A stretch of 64,000 nucleotides of DNA from Candidatus Krumholzibacteriota bacterium (lineage in GTDB: Bacteria > Krumholzibacteriota > Krumholzibacteriia > JAJRXK01). The first letter of the stretch is position 1. Each line of letters opens with the position of its first letter. The notes under the pieces are model-generated. The model made no database searches. It worked only from the letters and a program-made list of their open reading frames with translations, and was not told the DNA's origin. Positions 8,306 through 16,494 of the stretch are shown piece by piece. The position numbers and the translations under genes are program-made. The DNA lies in the NCBI GenBank assembly GCA_029262065.1, contig JAJDAC010000002.1, positions 295,044-359,043 on the forward strand, written 5' to 3'.

Positions 8306-9374
8306 CATTCACGAGCCGTGGCACTATCGAAATTGGGAGCCGGTGTTGCGTCACGCGGAGCCCAACGAGATCAGTCTCGTGGTCACCCCCTGGATGCACC
8401 GGGGAGAAGATCCCGGCGTCCAACAGCAAGCGGTCGATCAAACCCTGGCGTGGCTGAAACAACACGGTGTCGCGGCCGCGTGCAACATCGAACGCGAGCC
8501 CCACGTCCTGGCTACGTTGGCCATTGCCGGACGTTCGGTGGGATATCAGTACTCCCGTCAGGTTCGCATGCTCTACGCCGTGATCAGCAAGCAATACACG
8601 TACAGCGAGAAAAACAAGGAATACGACGCGGTCATGGTGGCGTCGACGTTTGGACGCAACCTCCTGGCCAAGCACCAGGTGCGGGCGCAGGTGGTTGGGT
8701 ATCCGAAACTCGACGACTACTTCAATGGTGTCATGACGCGCGCATCCGTGCGCGAGCAATTGGGCCTGACGGCCGACGAGACGATCGTCCTGTACGCGCC
8801 CACTCTGGCCAGCGACTCACCGGTGGAGCGATACGCGCACGCGCTGTCCGAGATCGACCCCTCGATCCGGGTCATCGCCCAGCTACACCCCGTAAGTTAC
8901 ATTTCCGAACCAGAACGCTTCGCTTCTTTGCTACCCGACCGGGTCGAGGTGGTACCCGAGCTCGAGGGTGGAATCCACTGGATCGCAGCGGCCGATGCCG
9001 TCATCAGCGACTACAGCGGGGCCACGTTCGAGGCCGCGGCCATGGACAAGCCGGTGATACTGCTGGAGAACCCCGACCTCGAAATGACCGAGGACGTGGA
9101 GCGTGCCCACCGGGATGTGGGAATTCGCGTGGACGATCCCGCCGACCTCGCCAAAGCCGTCGACGGTGCTCTGGCTGAGCCCGAGCGGTTCGCTGATCGA
9201 CGGGAATACTACCGGGAAACCTTTTTTGAATACCGGGGAAAGGCGGGCGAGCGAGCTCTGGAAGCCCTTCGCGGCTTCAGCCAGGAGGCCCGTGATGCCC
9301 GCCTGAGAGACACCGAGCTGATCTATGATCGGATGCGCAAGTTGGAGCAGACGCTGGGAATTTCCTCAGTCTGA
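8289..9374 (+). CDS. CDP-glycerol glycerophosphotransferase-like (TagB/TagF family) transferase
   Basis: A 361-residue GT-B-type protein of the TagB/TagF/surface carbohydrate group. The C-terminal half has the order LYAPT (about 170), QLHPVS (about 200), ADAVISDYSGATFEA, then MDKPVILLENPD, which is the signature of CDP-alditol-dependent polymerases. It begins with GTG at 8289, preceded by GAGGTGAT, and overlaps the formyltransferase-like gene. Known members move a polyol phosphate from a CDP carrier to a glycan or polyol acceptor. As last gene of the cluster it is a good candidate for the enzyme that uses the CDP-activated group made upstream. Whether the donor is CDP-phosphoramidate or CDP-glycerol is open. 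Confidence 0.68.
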   Translation: MSIVISIHEPWHYRNWEPVLRHAEPNEISLVVTPWMHRGEDPGVQQQAVDQTLAWLKQHGVAAACNIEREPHVLATLAIAGRSVGYQYSRQVRMLYAVISKQYTYSEKNKEYDAVMVASTFGRNLLAKHQVRAQVVGYPKLDDYFNGVMTRASVREQLGLTADETIVLYAPTLASDSPVERYAHALSEIDPSIRVIAQLHPVSYISEPERFASLLPDRVEVVPELEGGIHWIAAADAVISDYSGATFEAAAMDKPVILLENPDLEMTEDVERAHRDVGIRVDDPADLAKAVDGALAEPERFADRREYYRETFFEYRGKAGERALEALRGFSQEARDARLRDTELIYDRMRKLEQTLGISSV

Positions 9375-9407
9375 CCCGATTTGGGACACGATTCGACCCT
9401 GCCGCCC

Positions 9408-9436
9408 TTGCCGCGCATGGGCCGGGAGCCTACACT
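9408..9436 (+). promoter_or_regulatory. Candidate sigma70-type promoter
   Basis: TTGCCG (9408-9413) and TACACT (9431-9436) are separated by exactly 17 bases and lie 34 bases upstream of the ATG at 9471. Each box matches four of six consensus bases. This would separate the zincin-metG-crcB set from the surface-glycan cluster that ends at 9374. It was found by eye and has no experimental support. Confidence 0.35.
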
Positions 9437-9470
9437 TCCGGGACCTTTTCTCCCGCAGACCAGGCGCCCG

Positions 9471-10343
9471 ATGACCGAAGATCGACCCGACATTCCACAC
9501 GTAGGACTCCCGTCGCCCAAGCTGGCCGACCCGGAGTCGCTCGATGACCTGTGGCGAACCATCGAAGATGGATTGCTGGAGGATGCTCTGGAATTCGCCG
9601 ATCAACTGGCGACCGAGTTTCCCGATGACGGCAACGTTGCCTTGGCGCGAGCGGCCGCCTTCTACGAAGTAGGCCTGGCCCGCGACACGCTCGCCGAAGC
9701 CGAACGCGCCGGCGAGCTTGGCACATCCGACGACCTGTTGCAGGCCTGGTACATCGCCGCCGCGCAGTTCTACATGTGGCGCTTCCCCGCGGCTCGTGAG
9801 CAGTTGGACGAAATCGTTCGCTCAGGCCAATCCGACGGCGACGAATTCGCCGAGGCGTGGTATCTGCTGGCCCAGGTGTGCGAGATGCAGGAAGACGAAA
9901 TCGGCGCGCGACGCGGTTACGATCGAGCATTCGCTCTGAGCCCCGAGCGCTTTCATCGACCCACCCGGCTCAGCGACGAGGGCATGGACGAAGCCATGGC
10001 CGCGGCCCGCGACCAACTTCCGCCGCAATTCCAGGCCGCCCTCGACGAGTTGGCCGTGGTAGTGAACGACCTTCCGACCCACGAGCTGGCGTCGAGCGAG
10101 GGAAGGGACGACCCCCTTCCGCCCGATCTTCTGGGGCTCTATGTAGGCACGGACCGACTCGATCAGTCTGTGTTCGATCCTGTCGATCAGCCCGGAGTCA
10201 TTTTCCTGTTCCGCAAGAACCTCGAGCGTATCTGCGCGCAGCCTGACATCCTCGTCGAGGAAATCCGAACTACGCTTTGGCACGAACTGGCGCACTACCT
10301 GGGCTTCGAGGAAGAGGACATGGCCGGCCTCGACCTGGACTAG
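9471..10343 (+). CDS. Helical-repeat protein with C-terminal zincin metallopeptidase domain (TTHA0227/DUF1025-like)
   Basis: A 290-residue soluble protein without signal peptide. Residues about 20-170 are TPR-like helix pairs (repeated Ala-rich helices such as LEDALEFADQLATEF and EAWYLLAQVCEMQ). The C-terminal 110 residues match the small bacterial metallopeptidase family typified by TTHA0227. An LPPDLLGLY stretch is followed by VIFLFRKNLER and the zinc-binding HELAHYLGFEEEDM (His about 271 and 275). The ATG at 9471 is preferred over an upstream TTG, because the sequence before it is not protein-like and holds a possible promoter. It is followed after 23 bases by metG. The physiological substrate of this family is unknown. 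Confidence 0.7.
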   Translation: MTEDRPDIPHVGLPSPKLADPESLDDLWRTIEDGLLEDALEFADQLATEFPDDGNVALARAAAFYEVGLARDTLAEAERAGELGTSDDLLQAWYIAAAQFYMWRFPAAREQLDEIVRSGQSDGDEFAEAWYLLAQVCEMQEDEIGARRGYDRAFALSPERFHRPTRLSDEGMDEAMAAARDQLPPQFQAALDELAVVVNDLPTHELASSEGRDDPLPPDLLGLYVGTDRLDQSVFDPVDQPGVIFLFRKNLERICAQPDILVEEIRTTLWHELAHYLGFEEEDMAGLDLD

Positions 10344-10366
10344 TTCCAGTCAGACGGGGAGCAAAC

Positions 10367-12055
10367 GTGTCCCGATTTCAACGGACCCTGGTGACCGCGG
10401 CGCTTCCGTACGCCAACGGACCCATCCACCTGGGCCACCTGGCCGGCGTATACGTACCCGCCGACATCTACGTGCGGTATTTGCGCGCGCGCGGCCAAAG
10501 CGTGTTGTTCATCTGCGGCAGCGATGAACACGGCGTTCCCATTACGTTGGCGGCCGAAAAAGAGGGCATCTCGCCCAAGGAATTGGTCGATCGAAACTAC
10601 GTGGGCATCCGCGACAGCTTGCGCGATCTCGGCATCAGCTTTGACAACTTCAGCCAGACGAGCCGGCCGATACACACGCAGACCAGCCAGGAATTCTTTC
10701 TGGATCTACACGCCAGCGGCAATCTGCGGCAAGGTACGTCGCAGCAGTTCTACAGCGAATCGGCCGGGCGCTTCCTGCCCGATCGCTACGTCGAAGGTAC
10801 CTGCCCCCACTGCGACCACGAATCGGCGCGCGGCGACCAATGCGAACGATGCGGCACGCAGATCGAAGCCGAAACGCTGATCAAGCCCAGGAGCGTCGTA
10901 GACGACTCCGCGGTAACGCTGAAGGATAGCACGCATTGGTTCCTGCCCATGGGTGACATGCAACCGTGGCTGGAGCAGTGGATCAACAGCAAGACGGACT
11001 GGCGCGAGAACGTCACCAACTACTGCCGCGGCTGGTTTCGTCAGGGGCTGGGTGATCGCGCGGTCACGCGCGACCTGGATTGGGGAGTTCCTGTTCCCCT
11101 GGAAAACCACGAGGGCAAGGTCCTCTACGTATGGTTCGACGCGCCCATCGGTTACGTGTCGGCCACGAAGGAATGGGCCAACGACCGCGATGACCCCGAA
11201 GCCTGGCGCACCTGGTGGCAAGATGACAGCACCCGCCTGTTGCACTTCCTGGGCAAGGACAACATCGTTTTTCATGCCCTGTTGTTTCCGGCCATGCTCA
11301 ATGCGCACAGCGAATCGTATATCGTACCCGACAACATCCCCGCCAATGAGTTTCTGAACCTCGAAGGCGACAAGTTGTCTACCAGCCGCAACTACGCGGT
11401 GTGGTTGCCGGATTACCTGGAGTCGTTCGCGCCCGACAGCCTGCGCTACTGCCTGGCCCGCAACCTGCCTGAGTCGCGCGATACAAATTTCACCTGGGCC
11501 GATTTCCAGGCGCGTCACAACAACGAATTGGCTGACATCCTGGGGAACTTCATCAATCGCACGCTGACGTTCGTGGAGAAATACTTCGACGGACGCGTGC
11601 CGGAGATGGGCGAACTGCTCGATGTGGATCGACAAGCCCTGGCCCACCTGGACACTTCCATCGGTCAGGTGGAACGATTGATGGAATCGTTCGAAATCCG
11701 CGCCGCGGCTGAAGCGTTGCTGCTCGTAACCAAGGAAGCCAACCGGTACTTCGATGAAGTCCAGCCCTGGGCCACCCGAAAGTCGGATCTGGCGCGATGC
11801 GGTACCAGTCTCTACGTGTGTTGCCAGTTCGTGCGCGCCTTCGCGGGGATCTGGGCCATCATACTGCCCGAGAGCATGGAGAAACTCTGGGACGCGCTGA
11901 ACATTCCGGGGAATCTGGAATCCGAGGGCTGGCCCAGCAAGGAACGACGATTGCCAGCGGGGCACCCCGTGGGCAAGCCCGAGATCCTCTTCCAGAAAAT
12001 CGAAGACGAAACCATCGCCGCCCAGGTCGAACGACTGCGCGCGGCCACGCAATGA
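10367..12055 (+). CDS. metG: Methionyl-tRNA synthetase
   Basis: A 562-residue class I aminoacyl-tRNA synthetase that charges tRNA-Met in the cytoplasm. The HIGH element is HLGH at residues 21-24, preceded by AALPYANGPI. A zinc knuckle follows (CPHC ... CERCG). WFDAPIGY is the methionine-pocket strand. The KMSKS loop is the variant KLSTS at about 336-340, followed by RNYAVWLPDYL, a form seen in many Bacteroidota-type enzymes. The alpha-helical anticodon domain follows, and there is no C-terminal Trbp111-like extension. Start is GTG with GGGGAG upstream. The stop overlaps the crcB start by 4 bp. Confidence 0.95.
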   Translation: MSRFQRTLVTAALPYANGPIHLGHLAGVYVPADIYVRYLRARGQSVLFICGSDEHGVPITLAAEKEGISPKELVDRNYVGIRDSLRDLGISFDNFSQTSRPIHTQTSQEFFLDLHASGNLRQGTSQQFYSESAGRFLPDRYVEGTCPHCDHESARGDQCERCGTQIEAETLIKPRSVVDDSAVTLKDSTHWFLPMGDMQPWLEQWINSKTDWRENVTNYCRGWFRQGLGDRAVTRDLDWGVPVPLENHEGKVLYVWFDAPIGYVSATKEWANDRDDPEAWRTWWQDDSTRLLHFLGKDNIVFHALLFPAMLNAHSESYIVPDNIPANEFLNLEGDKLSTSRNYAVWLPDYLESFAPDSLRYCLARNLPESRDTNFTWADFQARHNNELADILGNFINRTLTFVEKYFDGRVPEMGELLDVDRQALAHLDTSIGQVERLMESFEIRAAAEALLLVTKEANRYFDEVQPWATRKSDLARCGTSLYVCCQFVRAFAGIWAIILPESMEKLWDALNIPGNLESEGWPSKERRLPAGHPVGKPEILFQKIEDETIAAQVERLRAATQ

Positions 12056-12438
12056 CGCTGGGATGGATTGCGCTGGCCGGCGCCGCTGGCGCCCTGGCCC
12101 GCTACGGTGTCGTGCAACTCACGCATCGCAACCTCAGTACCGCATTTCCCTGGGGGACGCTGGTTGCCAACGTAGCCGGCTGTTTTCTGATGGGCCTGTT
12201 GGCCACGTGGCTGGTCGAGCGCGTCGCGGTGAACCCCACCGTCCGTCTCGCCGTGATGTCGGGTTTTCTGGGCAGCTTCACCACGTTCTCGGCATTCAGC
12301 TACGAAACGCTTCTGCTGACCCGGGACGGTCACTGGTGGCGTGCGGGGTTGAATGTTGCCGCCTCGGTCATGTTGTGCCTGCTGGCGGTGGCCCTGGGGG
12401 TAGGACTGGCTCGCGCTGGGTGGCTACGTCAGGCCTGA
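12052..12438 (+). CDS. crcB: Fluoride-specific ion channel CrcB/Fluc
   Basis: A 128-residue inner-membrane protein with four predicted transmembrane helices, the normal Fluc size. The family signatures GALARYG near the N-terminus, PWGTLVANVAGCFLMG, and GFLGSFTTFSAFSYE are all present. Members work as dual-topology dimers that export fluoride. The start codon sits inside the metG stop (ATGA), giving translational coupling. The 3' end overlaps the convergent add gene by 10 bp. No fluoride riboswitch is visible, as expected because the gene is embedded behind metG. Confidence 0.93.
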   Translation: MTLGWIALAGAAGALARYGVVQLTHRNLSTAFPWGTLVANVAGCFLMGLLATWLVERVAVNPTVRLAVMSGFLGSFTTFSAFSYETLLLTRDGHWWRAGLNVAASVMLCLLAVALGVGLARAGWLRQA

Positions 12439-13445
12439 GCCGAATCGACGCGAAACGAATGTGCGCGAGCGGTTTCATTCCACTGGCTCAACGTTTCTTC
12501 CGAAACACCCCACTGGCCCACGCGTTCGTGCTCACTGGCCAGGGTGCAATCGAACCAGGCCGGATCATCACTTCCCAGACAAACGGGAACGCCCGCCGCG
12601 GCCAGCCGCAACAGCGGATGGGGTTGGCTGGAATCCCACACCCCCGTGCGTTCGTTGCTGGTGGGGCATACTTCCAGCAATACATCTTCCTGGGCCAGCT
12701 CCCGCATGAGCTGCTCGTCGGCGGCGGCGGCAATACCATGACCCACACGACGTACTTCGAGTTCTTCAACCACCTCACGTACCGCATCGGCGGTGGTTCC
12801 CTCGCCGGCGTGACAGGATAGACCCAACCCGGCCCGGGCCGCCCGCCGGTAGATTTCCCGGAAATTCTGGGCCCGCACCGCTCGCTCATCGCCTCCCATG
12901 CCGAATCCCACGATCCGGTGCTGCTGCAGATCGAGCGCCTGGTCGAGAACCCGCTCGCAAGCCGGCACCCCCCATTGCCTCGTGGCGTCCGCTATGAACC
13001 AAACTGAAGGCCCTCCCTGGGCCGCCCGTTCGCGGGCGGTTTCGGCCAGCACCGGCAATATCGATTTTGGACTCACTTCGGACTTCATCATCTGGCCCAA
13101 CGCGACGAAAACCTCTGCGTAGGTCACTCCCTGCTCCTGCAGTGAATCGAGCAGATCCTCGAGCAGCTGCCGATAGGCATCGGGATCGCGCAAAAGGTGC
13201 GTAGACCACCCGAAAAGGCGAAGGAACTCGCCAAGGTCCTGGAACCGCCAGCGCGCACCGGCTCTTTCCGCGGTCGACGTCGCGGCGGACCAGGGGCGGC
13301 CATCGGCCAGTTGGATGCCGCCGGCGGGGGGCGATGGCAGATGTGGTGCCCGAGCCAGCAGATCCAGAGCACGTGGAGCGGTGAACGCGCCCTCCAGGTG
13401 CACATGCAACTCAACCAGGCGGGGGGAAGATTCTTCCGCCGACAT
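12429..13445 (-). CDS. add: Adenosine deaminase
   Basis: A 338-residue metal-dependent amidohydrolase-fold enzyme converting adenosine to inosine in purine salvage. It has the zinc-binding ELHVHLEGA near residue 14, SCHAGEG as the second ligand region, RRVGHGI, and CLGSDDPAWF as the catalytic Asp motif. CPTSNERTG is also typical of adenosine deaminases. The start ATG at 13445 follows CAGGAG at 9-base spacing. It is transcribed divergently from the secretion operon with only 27 bases between the two start codons, so its promoter must lie within the opposing coding sequence. Adenine or 6-aminodeoxyfutalosine deaminase activity is a less likely alternative. Confidence 0.88.
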   Translation of the reverse strand: MSAEESSPRLVELHVHLEGAFTAPRALDLLARAPHLPSPPAGGIQLADGRPWSAATSTAERAGARWRFQDLGEFLRLFGWSTHLLRDPDAYRQLLEDLLDSLQEQGVTYAEVFVALGQMMKSEVSPKSILPVLAETARERAAQGGPSVWFIADATRQWGVPACERVLDQALDLQQHRIVGFGMGGDERAVRAQNFREIYRRAARAGLGLSCHAGEGTTADAVREVVEELEVRRVGHGIAAAADEQLMRELAQEDVLLEVCPTSNERTGVWDSSQPHPLLRLAAAGVPVCLGSDDPAWFDCTLASEHERVGQWGVSEETLSQWNETARAHSFRVDSAQA

Positions 13446-13472
13446 CAGCTTCGAACTCCTGAAAGGTGATTC
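13446..13472. promoter_or_regulatory. 27-bp divergent intergenic gap between add and gspE-like gene
   Basis: The two start codons face away from each other across 27 bases. The gap holds the Shine-Dalgarno sequence of each gene (CAGGAG for add on the minus strand, AAGGTGA for the secretion ATPase on the plus strand). There is no room for promoters, so transcription of each gene must start inside the other gene and the 5' leaders overlap. Confidence 0.6.
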
Positions 13473-15233
13473 ATGAAGCGCAACTTCGGCCAGGTCCTGA
13501 TCGAAAAGGGACACCTCGACGCGTCGCAGCTGGCCAAGGTGGCTGGCCCCGTCCACGGCGACCTGGAGCTGGCCCAAGCGATCGTAGAAGCGGGGCTGGT
13601 GGACGCCAAGTCCGTTCTCGAAGCCCGCGCAGAAGCCCTGGGCGTTTCCTGCATCGAGATCAATCCGTACAGCATCGACCCTGCCATCGTCGAGGTCGTA
13701 CCCGAGGCAATCGCGCGACGCATCCGCGCGGTGCCGCTGTTTCGCGTGGGCAACGATCTGACCCTGGCCATGGTAGACCCCTCGGACGTCATTGCCATCG
13801 ACGAAGTACGCGATGCCACGGGCTGTGATGTACTCCCGGTCCTGGCGCCGCAAGCCGACATTGAAACGGCCATCCAGCACTACTACGGCGTGGACAATCT
13901 AATACGCGATCTGGTGGAGGCAGCCCAGCTCGCCAGCGCCGTTCCCGACTCCCGGCCCGAGGAAAAGGAAGTGGACCTGGCTGAGGATGCCGGCGACGAC
14001 ACGCCCCTGGTTCGTATCGTCAACCTCATCATCTTGAAGGCCATCCGTCGGGGGGCCAGCGACATCCATATCGAACCCGACGAAGACGGAGTGCGCGTGC
14101 GCTACCGCGTCGACGGGCGCCTCGAAGCCGACGAGATGTTTCCGCCCTCGCTGCAGGCGGGCATTGTCAGTCGCATCAAGATCATGGCCGATCTGGACCT
14201 GGCCCAGAAGCGACTGCCCCAGGATGGCCGCATCAGCCTACGGGCCGAAGGACGACGAATCGACTTCCGCATCAGCACCCTACCGACGGTGCGTGGCGAG
14301 AAGACGGTCATGCGCCTGCTCGATACCGGCAGCACCGTAGCCACCCTGGAAGAGTTGGGTCTACAACCGGCGGCCCTGGCGCAATGGCGACGGCTGATCG
14401 AGCAACCGAACGGAATCATCCTGGTCACCGGCCCCACGGGCAGCGGAAAGACCACGACCCTCTACTCGTCGTTGGCCGCCATCAACACCCTCGATCGCAA
14501 CATCGTCACGGTCGAGGATCCCGTGGAATACGATTTCCCCGTGATCAACCAGGTGCAGGTGAACACCAAGGCCGGCCTTACCTTCGCAACCGCACTGCGC
14601 AGTATCCTCCGCCAGGACCCGAACGTGGTCATGGTGGGCGAGATCCGCGACGCCGACACCGCCACCATCGGTATCCGGGCGGCACTCACCGGCCACCTCG
14701 TGTTGTCGACGCTGCATACGAACGACGCCAGTAGTGCGGCGACCCGGCTCATCGATATCGGTGTGGAACCATACCTGGTGGCCAGCGCCCTCAAGGGAAT
14801 CCTGGCGCAGCGACTGGTGCGCCGCATCTGCACCGACTGCCGAACTGCCCACGAATCGGTCCCCAGCGTGGGGATGCCCGACCACGTAGTCGAATGGTTG
14901 GAACGAAACGAATTTCAGTCGTTCGTGGGCAAGGGCTGCCGCCACTGCGGCGACACCGGATTCCGCGGGCGAGTGGCCATCCACGAGCTGCTCGTGGTGG
15001 ACGAAGACATCGAACGCGCGATCGTGCGCGGCGCTCCGGTCAACGAGCTGCGCCGGCTGGCCCGGCAAGCCGGCATGGTGGATCTGTTCGGCGATGGCCT
15101 ACACAAAGCCGCCGCGGGACTGACGACGGTGGAAGAGATCCTGGTCGCCACCCGCATGGAAGAAGCCGAGGCCACCGAAGACACCGCGACGGCACCCCCC
15201 GCGCCCGAACCCGCGCTGGCGCCAGTGGAATAG
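13473..15233 (+). CDS. gspE: Type II secretion/type IV pilus assembly ATPase (GspE/PilB)
   Basis: A 586-residue cytoplasmic hexameric ATPase that drives pseudopilus assembly. The N-terminal 150 residues look like an MshEN/T2SSE_N domain (FGQVLIEKGHLD, LAMVDPSD). The Walker A loop is GPTGSGKTT (Lys about 326). The Asp-box and Walker B regions are present (EDPVEYDF, MVGEIRDADTA), with the His box STLHTND. A zinc-binding pair follows (CTDC and CRHCGDTGFRGR), then an acidic tail. It is the first gene of the operon and precedes the platform protein. It is likely the assembly and not the retraction ATPase, because it has the zinc motif and extended N-terminus. Confidence 0.93.
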   Translation: MKRNFGQVLIEKGHLDASQLAKVAGPVHGDLELAQAIVEAGLVDAKSVLEARAEALGVSCIEINPYSIDPAIVEVVPEAIARRIRAVPLFRVGNDLTLAMVDPSDVIAIDEVRDATGCDVLPVLAPQADIETAIQHYYGVDNLIRDLVEAAQLASAVPDSRPEEKEVDLAEDAGDDTPLVRIVNLIILKAIRRGASDIHIEPDEDGVRVRYRVDGRLEADEMFPPSLQAGIVSRIKIMADLDLAQKRLPQDGRISLRAEGRRIDFRISTLPTVRGEKTVMRLLDTGSTVATLEELGLQPAALAQWRRLIEQPNGIILVTGPTGSGKTTTLYSSLAAINTLDRNIVTVEDPVEYDFPVINQVQVNTKAGLTFATALRSILRQDPNVVMVGEIRDADTATIGIRAALTGHLVLSTLHTNDASSAATRLIDIGVEPYLVASALKGILAQRLVRRICTDCRTAHESVPSVGMPDHVVEWLERNEFQSFVGKGCRHCGDTGFRGRVAIHELLVVDEDIERAIVRGAPVNELRRLARQAGMVDLFGDGLHKAAAGLTTVEEILVATRMEEAEATEDTATAPPAPEPALAPVE

Positions 15234-15242
15234 GTGATCCAG

Positions 15243-16454
15243 ATGCCCATGTTCCACTACGTAGCCATGGATGTCCACGGCCAGGAAACCGCCGGCGCCA
15301 TCGAGGGGCCCAGCCGCAATTGGGTCAGTGAGCGCCTGGCCCAGGAAGACCTGGTTCCCCTGGACATTGAAGAACGCGCCACCAGCGTTACGCTTCTCGA
15401 CCACATCCGGCAGATCTTGCCGGTGGGCGTGACCGACCTGTCGCTGTTCAGCAGCCAGTTCGCGCTGATGATCGATACTGGTCTGCCCATCCTGACCGCT
15501 CTCGACCTGTTGGCCGACAACACCACCAAAACCCGTCTGAAGGTTGCGCTGGAAGAAACGGCGTCGTCCATCCGCGACGGTAACTCGCTGCATCAGTCTT
15601 TGCAGGCCACGACCGTATTCCCCGACATCTATATCAACATGGTGAAAGCCGGGGAAACCGGAGGCACCCTGGTCGAGGTCATGCGCCAACTTTCGTCGTA
15701 CCTCGACCGAGAGGCCGAGCTGCGGGGCAAGGTGAAGAGCGCCATGGCCTACCCCCTGTTCCTCATCGTCTTGGCGACGGTCGTGGTCACGTTTCTCATG
15801 GTAGCCATCATTCCCCGGTTTACCCAGATCCTGGACAACCTGAACGTCCCGCTACCACTGCCCACTCGCATTCTGGTGGCCATGAGTGCGTTCCTGGTGG
15901 CGCACTGGCCCTGGATCCTGTCGGCCGTGGGTCTGACCGCGATAGGAATTTTCGTCCTGTTCCAACGCGAGGATTTCCGCCGTCGGCTGGACACCTTCTT
16001 GCTGAAGGTGCCCTTGGCGGGAGACCTCGTGCGCAAGAACAGCTTGGCTCGCTTCGGGTACGTGTTGGGGTCACTGCTGGCCGGCGGCATTTCCATCGTC
16101 GATGCGTTGGAAGTTGCCCAGGCCACTTGCGGCAATCGACGCCTGGCCATCGCCATTGGCGAGGCCCGGAAAAAGGTGATCGGCGGCAAGAGCATATCGG
16201 AAGCGCTCGAGTCGACGCGGGCCATGCCCGCCCTCTTGATCCAGATGGTGTCCATTGGAGAAGCCACTGGAAATCTGGATCAAGTTCTTACCCGGGTGTC
16301 CGATATCTACGACGAGCAAGTCGATCGCGTCACCGCCACGATGGTGAGCATGATCGAGCCGGCTCTGATCGTGGTATTGGGGGGAGTCGTGGGGTTTATC
16401 GCCCTTTCCCTCGTTCTACCCATGGTCAAAGCGGTTTCGGCGATCGGTGGTTGA
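15243..16454 (+). CDS. gspF: Type II secretion/type IV pilus inner-membrane platform protein (GspF/PilC)
   Basis: A 403-residue polytopic membrane protein with two repeated T2SSF domains (about 65-190 and 270-395). Hallmarks are LFSSQFALMIDTGLPI, VKAGETGGTLVEV and its repeat SIGEATGNLDQVL, and long hydrophobic segments near 165-190, 215-240 and 375-400. The ATG at 15243 is chosen because AGGTGA lies five bases upstream; a GTG at 15234 is an alternative. The protein forms the platform that couples the GspE ATPase to pilin extraction. Confidence 0.93.
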   Translation: MPMFHYVAMDVHGQETAGAIEGPSRNWVSERLAQEDLVPLDIEERATSVTLLDHIRQILPVGVTDLSLFSSQFALMIDTGLPILTALDLLADNTTKTRLKVALEETASSIRDGNSLHQSLQATTVFPDIYINMVKAGETGGTLVEVMRQLSSYLDREAELRGKVKSAMAYPLFLIVLATVVVTFLMVAIIPRFTQILDNLNVPLPLPTRILVAMSAFLVAHWPWILSAVGLTAIGIFVLFQREDFRRRLDTFLLKVPLAGDLVRKNSLARFGYVLGSLLAGGISIVDALEVAQATCGNRRLAIAIGEARKKVIGGKSISEALESTRAMPALLIQMVSIGEATGNLDQVLTRVSDIYDEQVDRVTATMVSMIEPALIVVLGGVVGFIALSLVLPMVKAVSAIGG

Positions 16455-16494
16455 CCCCTGAAGAGCTCCTTCAGCCAGAGAGAAAGATTGGATC

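Noticed and set aside
6748..8457. 569-codon open frame on the plus strand
   Set aside because: It shares DNA with the formyltransferase-like gene in another frame. It is Arg/Pro/Gly-rich, has no domain, and the coupled ATGA start supports the other frame.
10706..12052. 448-codon open frame on the minus strand
   Set aside because: It is antisense to metG, which has complete catalytic motifs.
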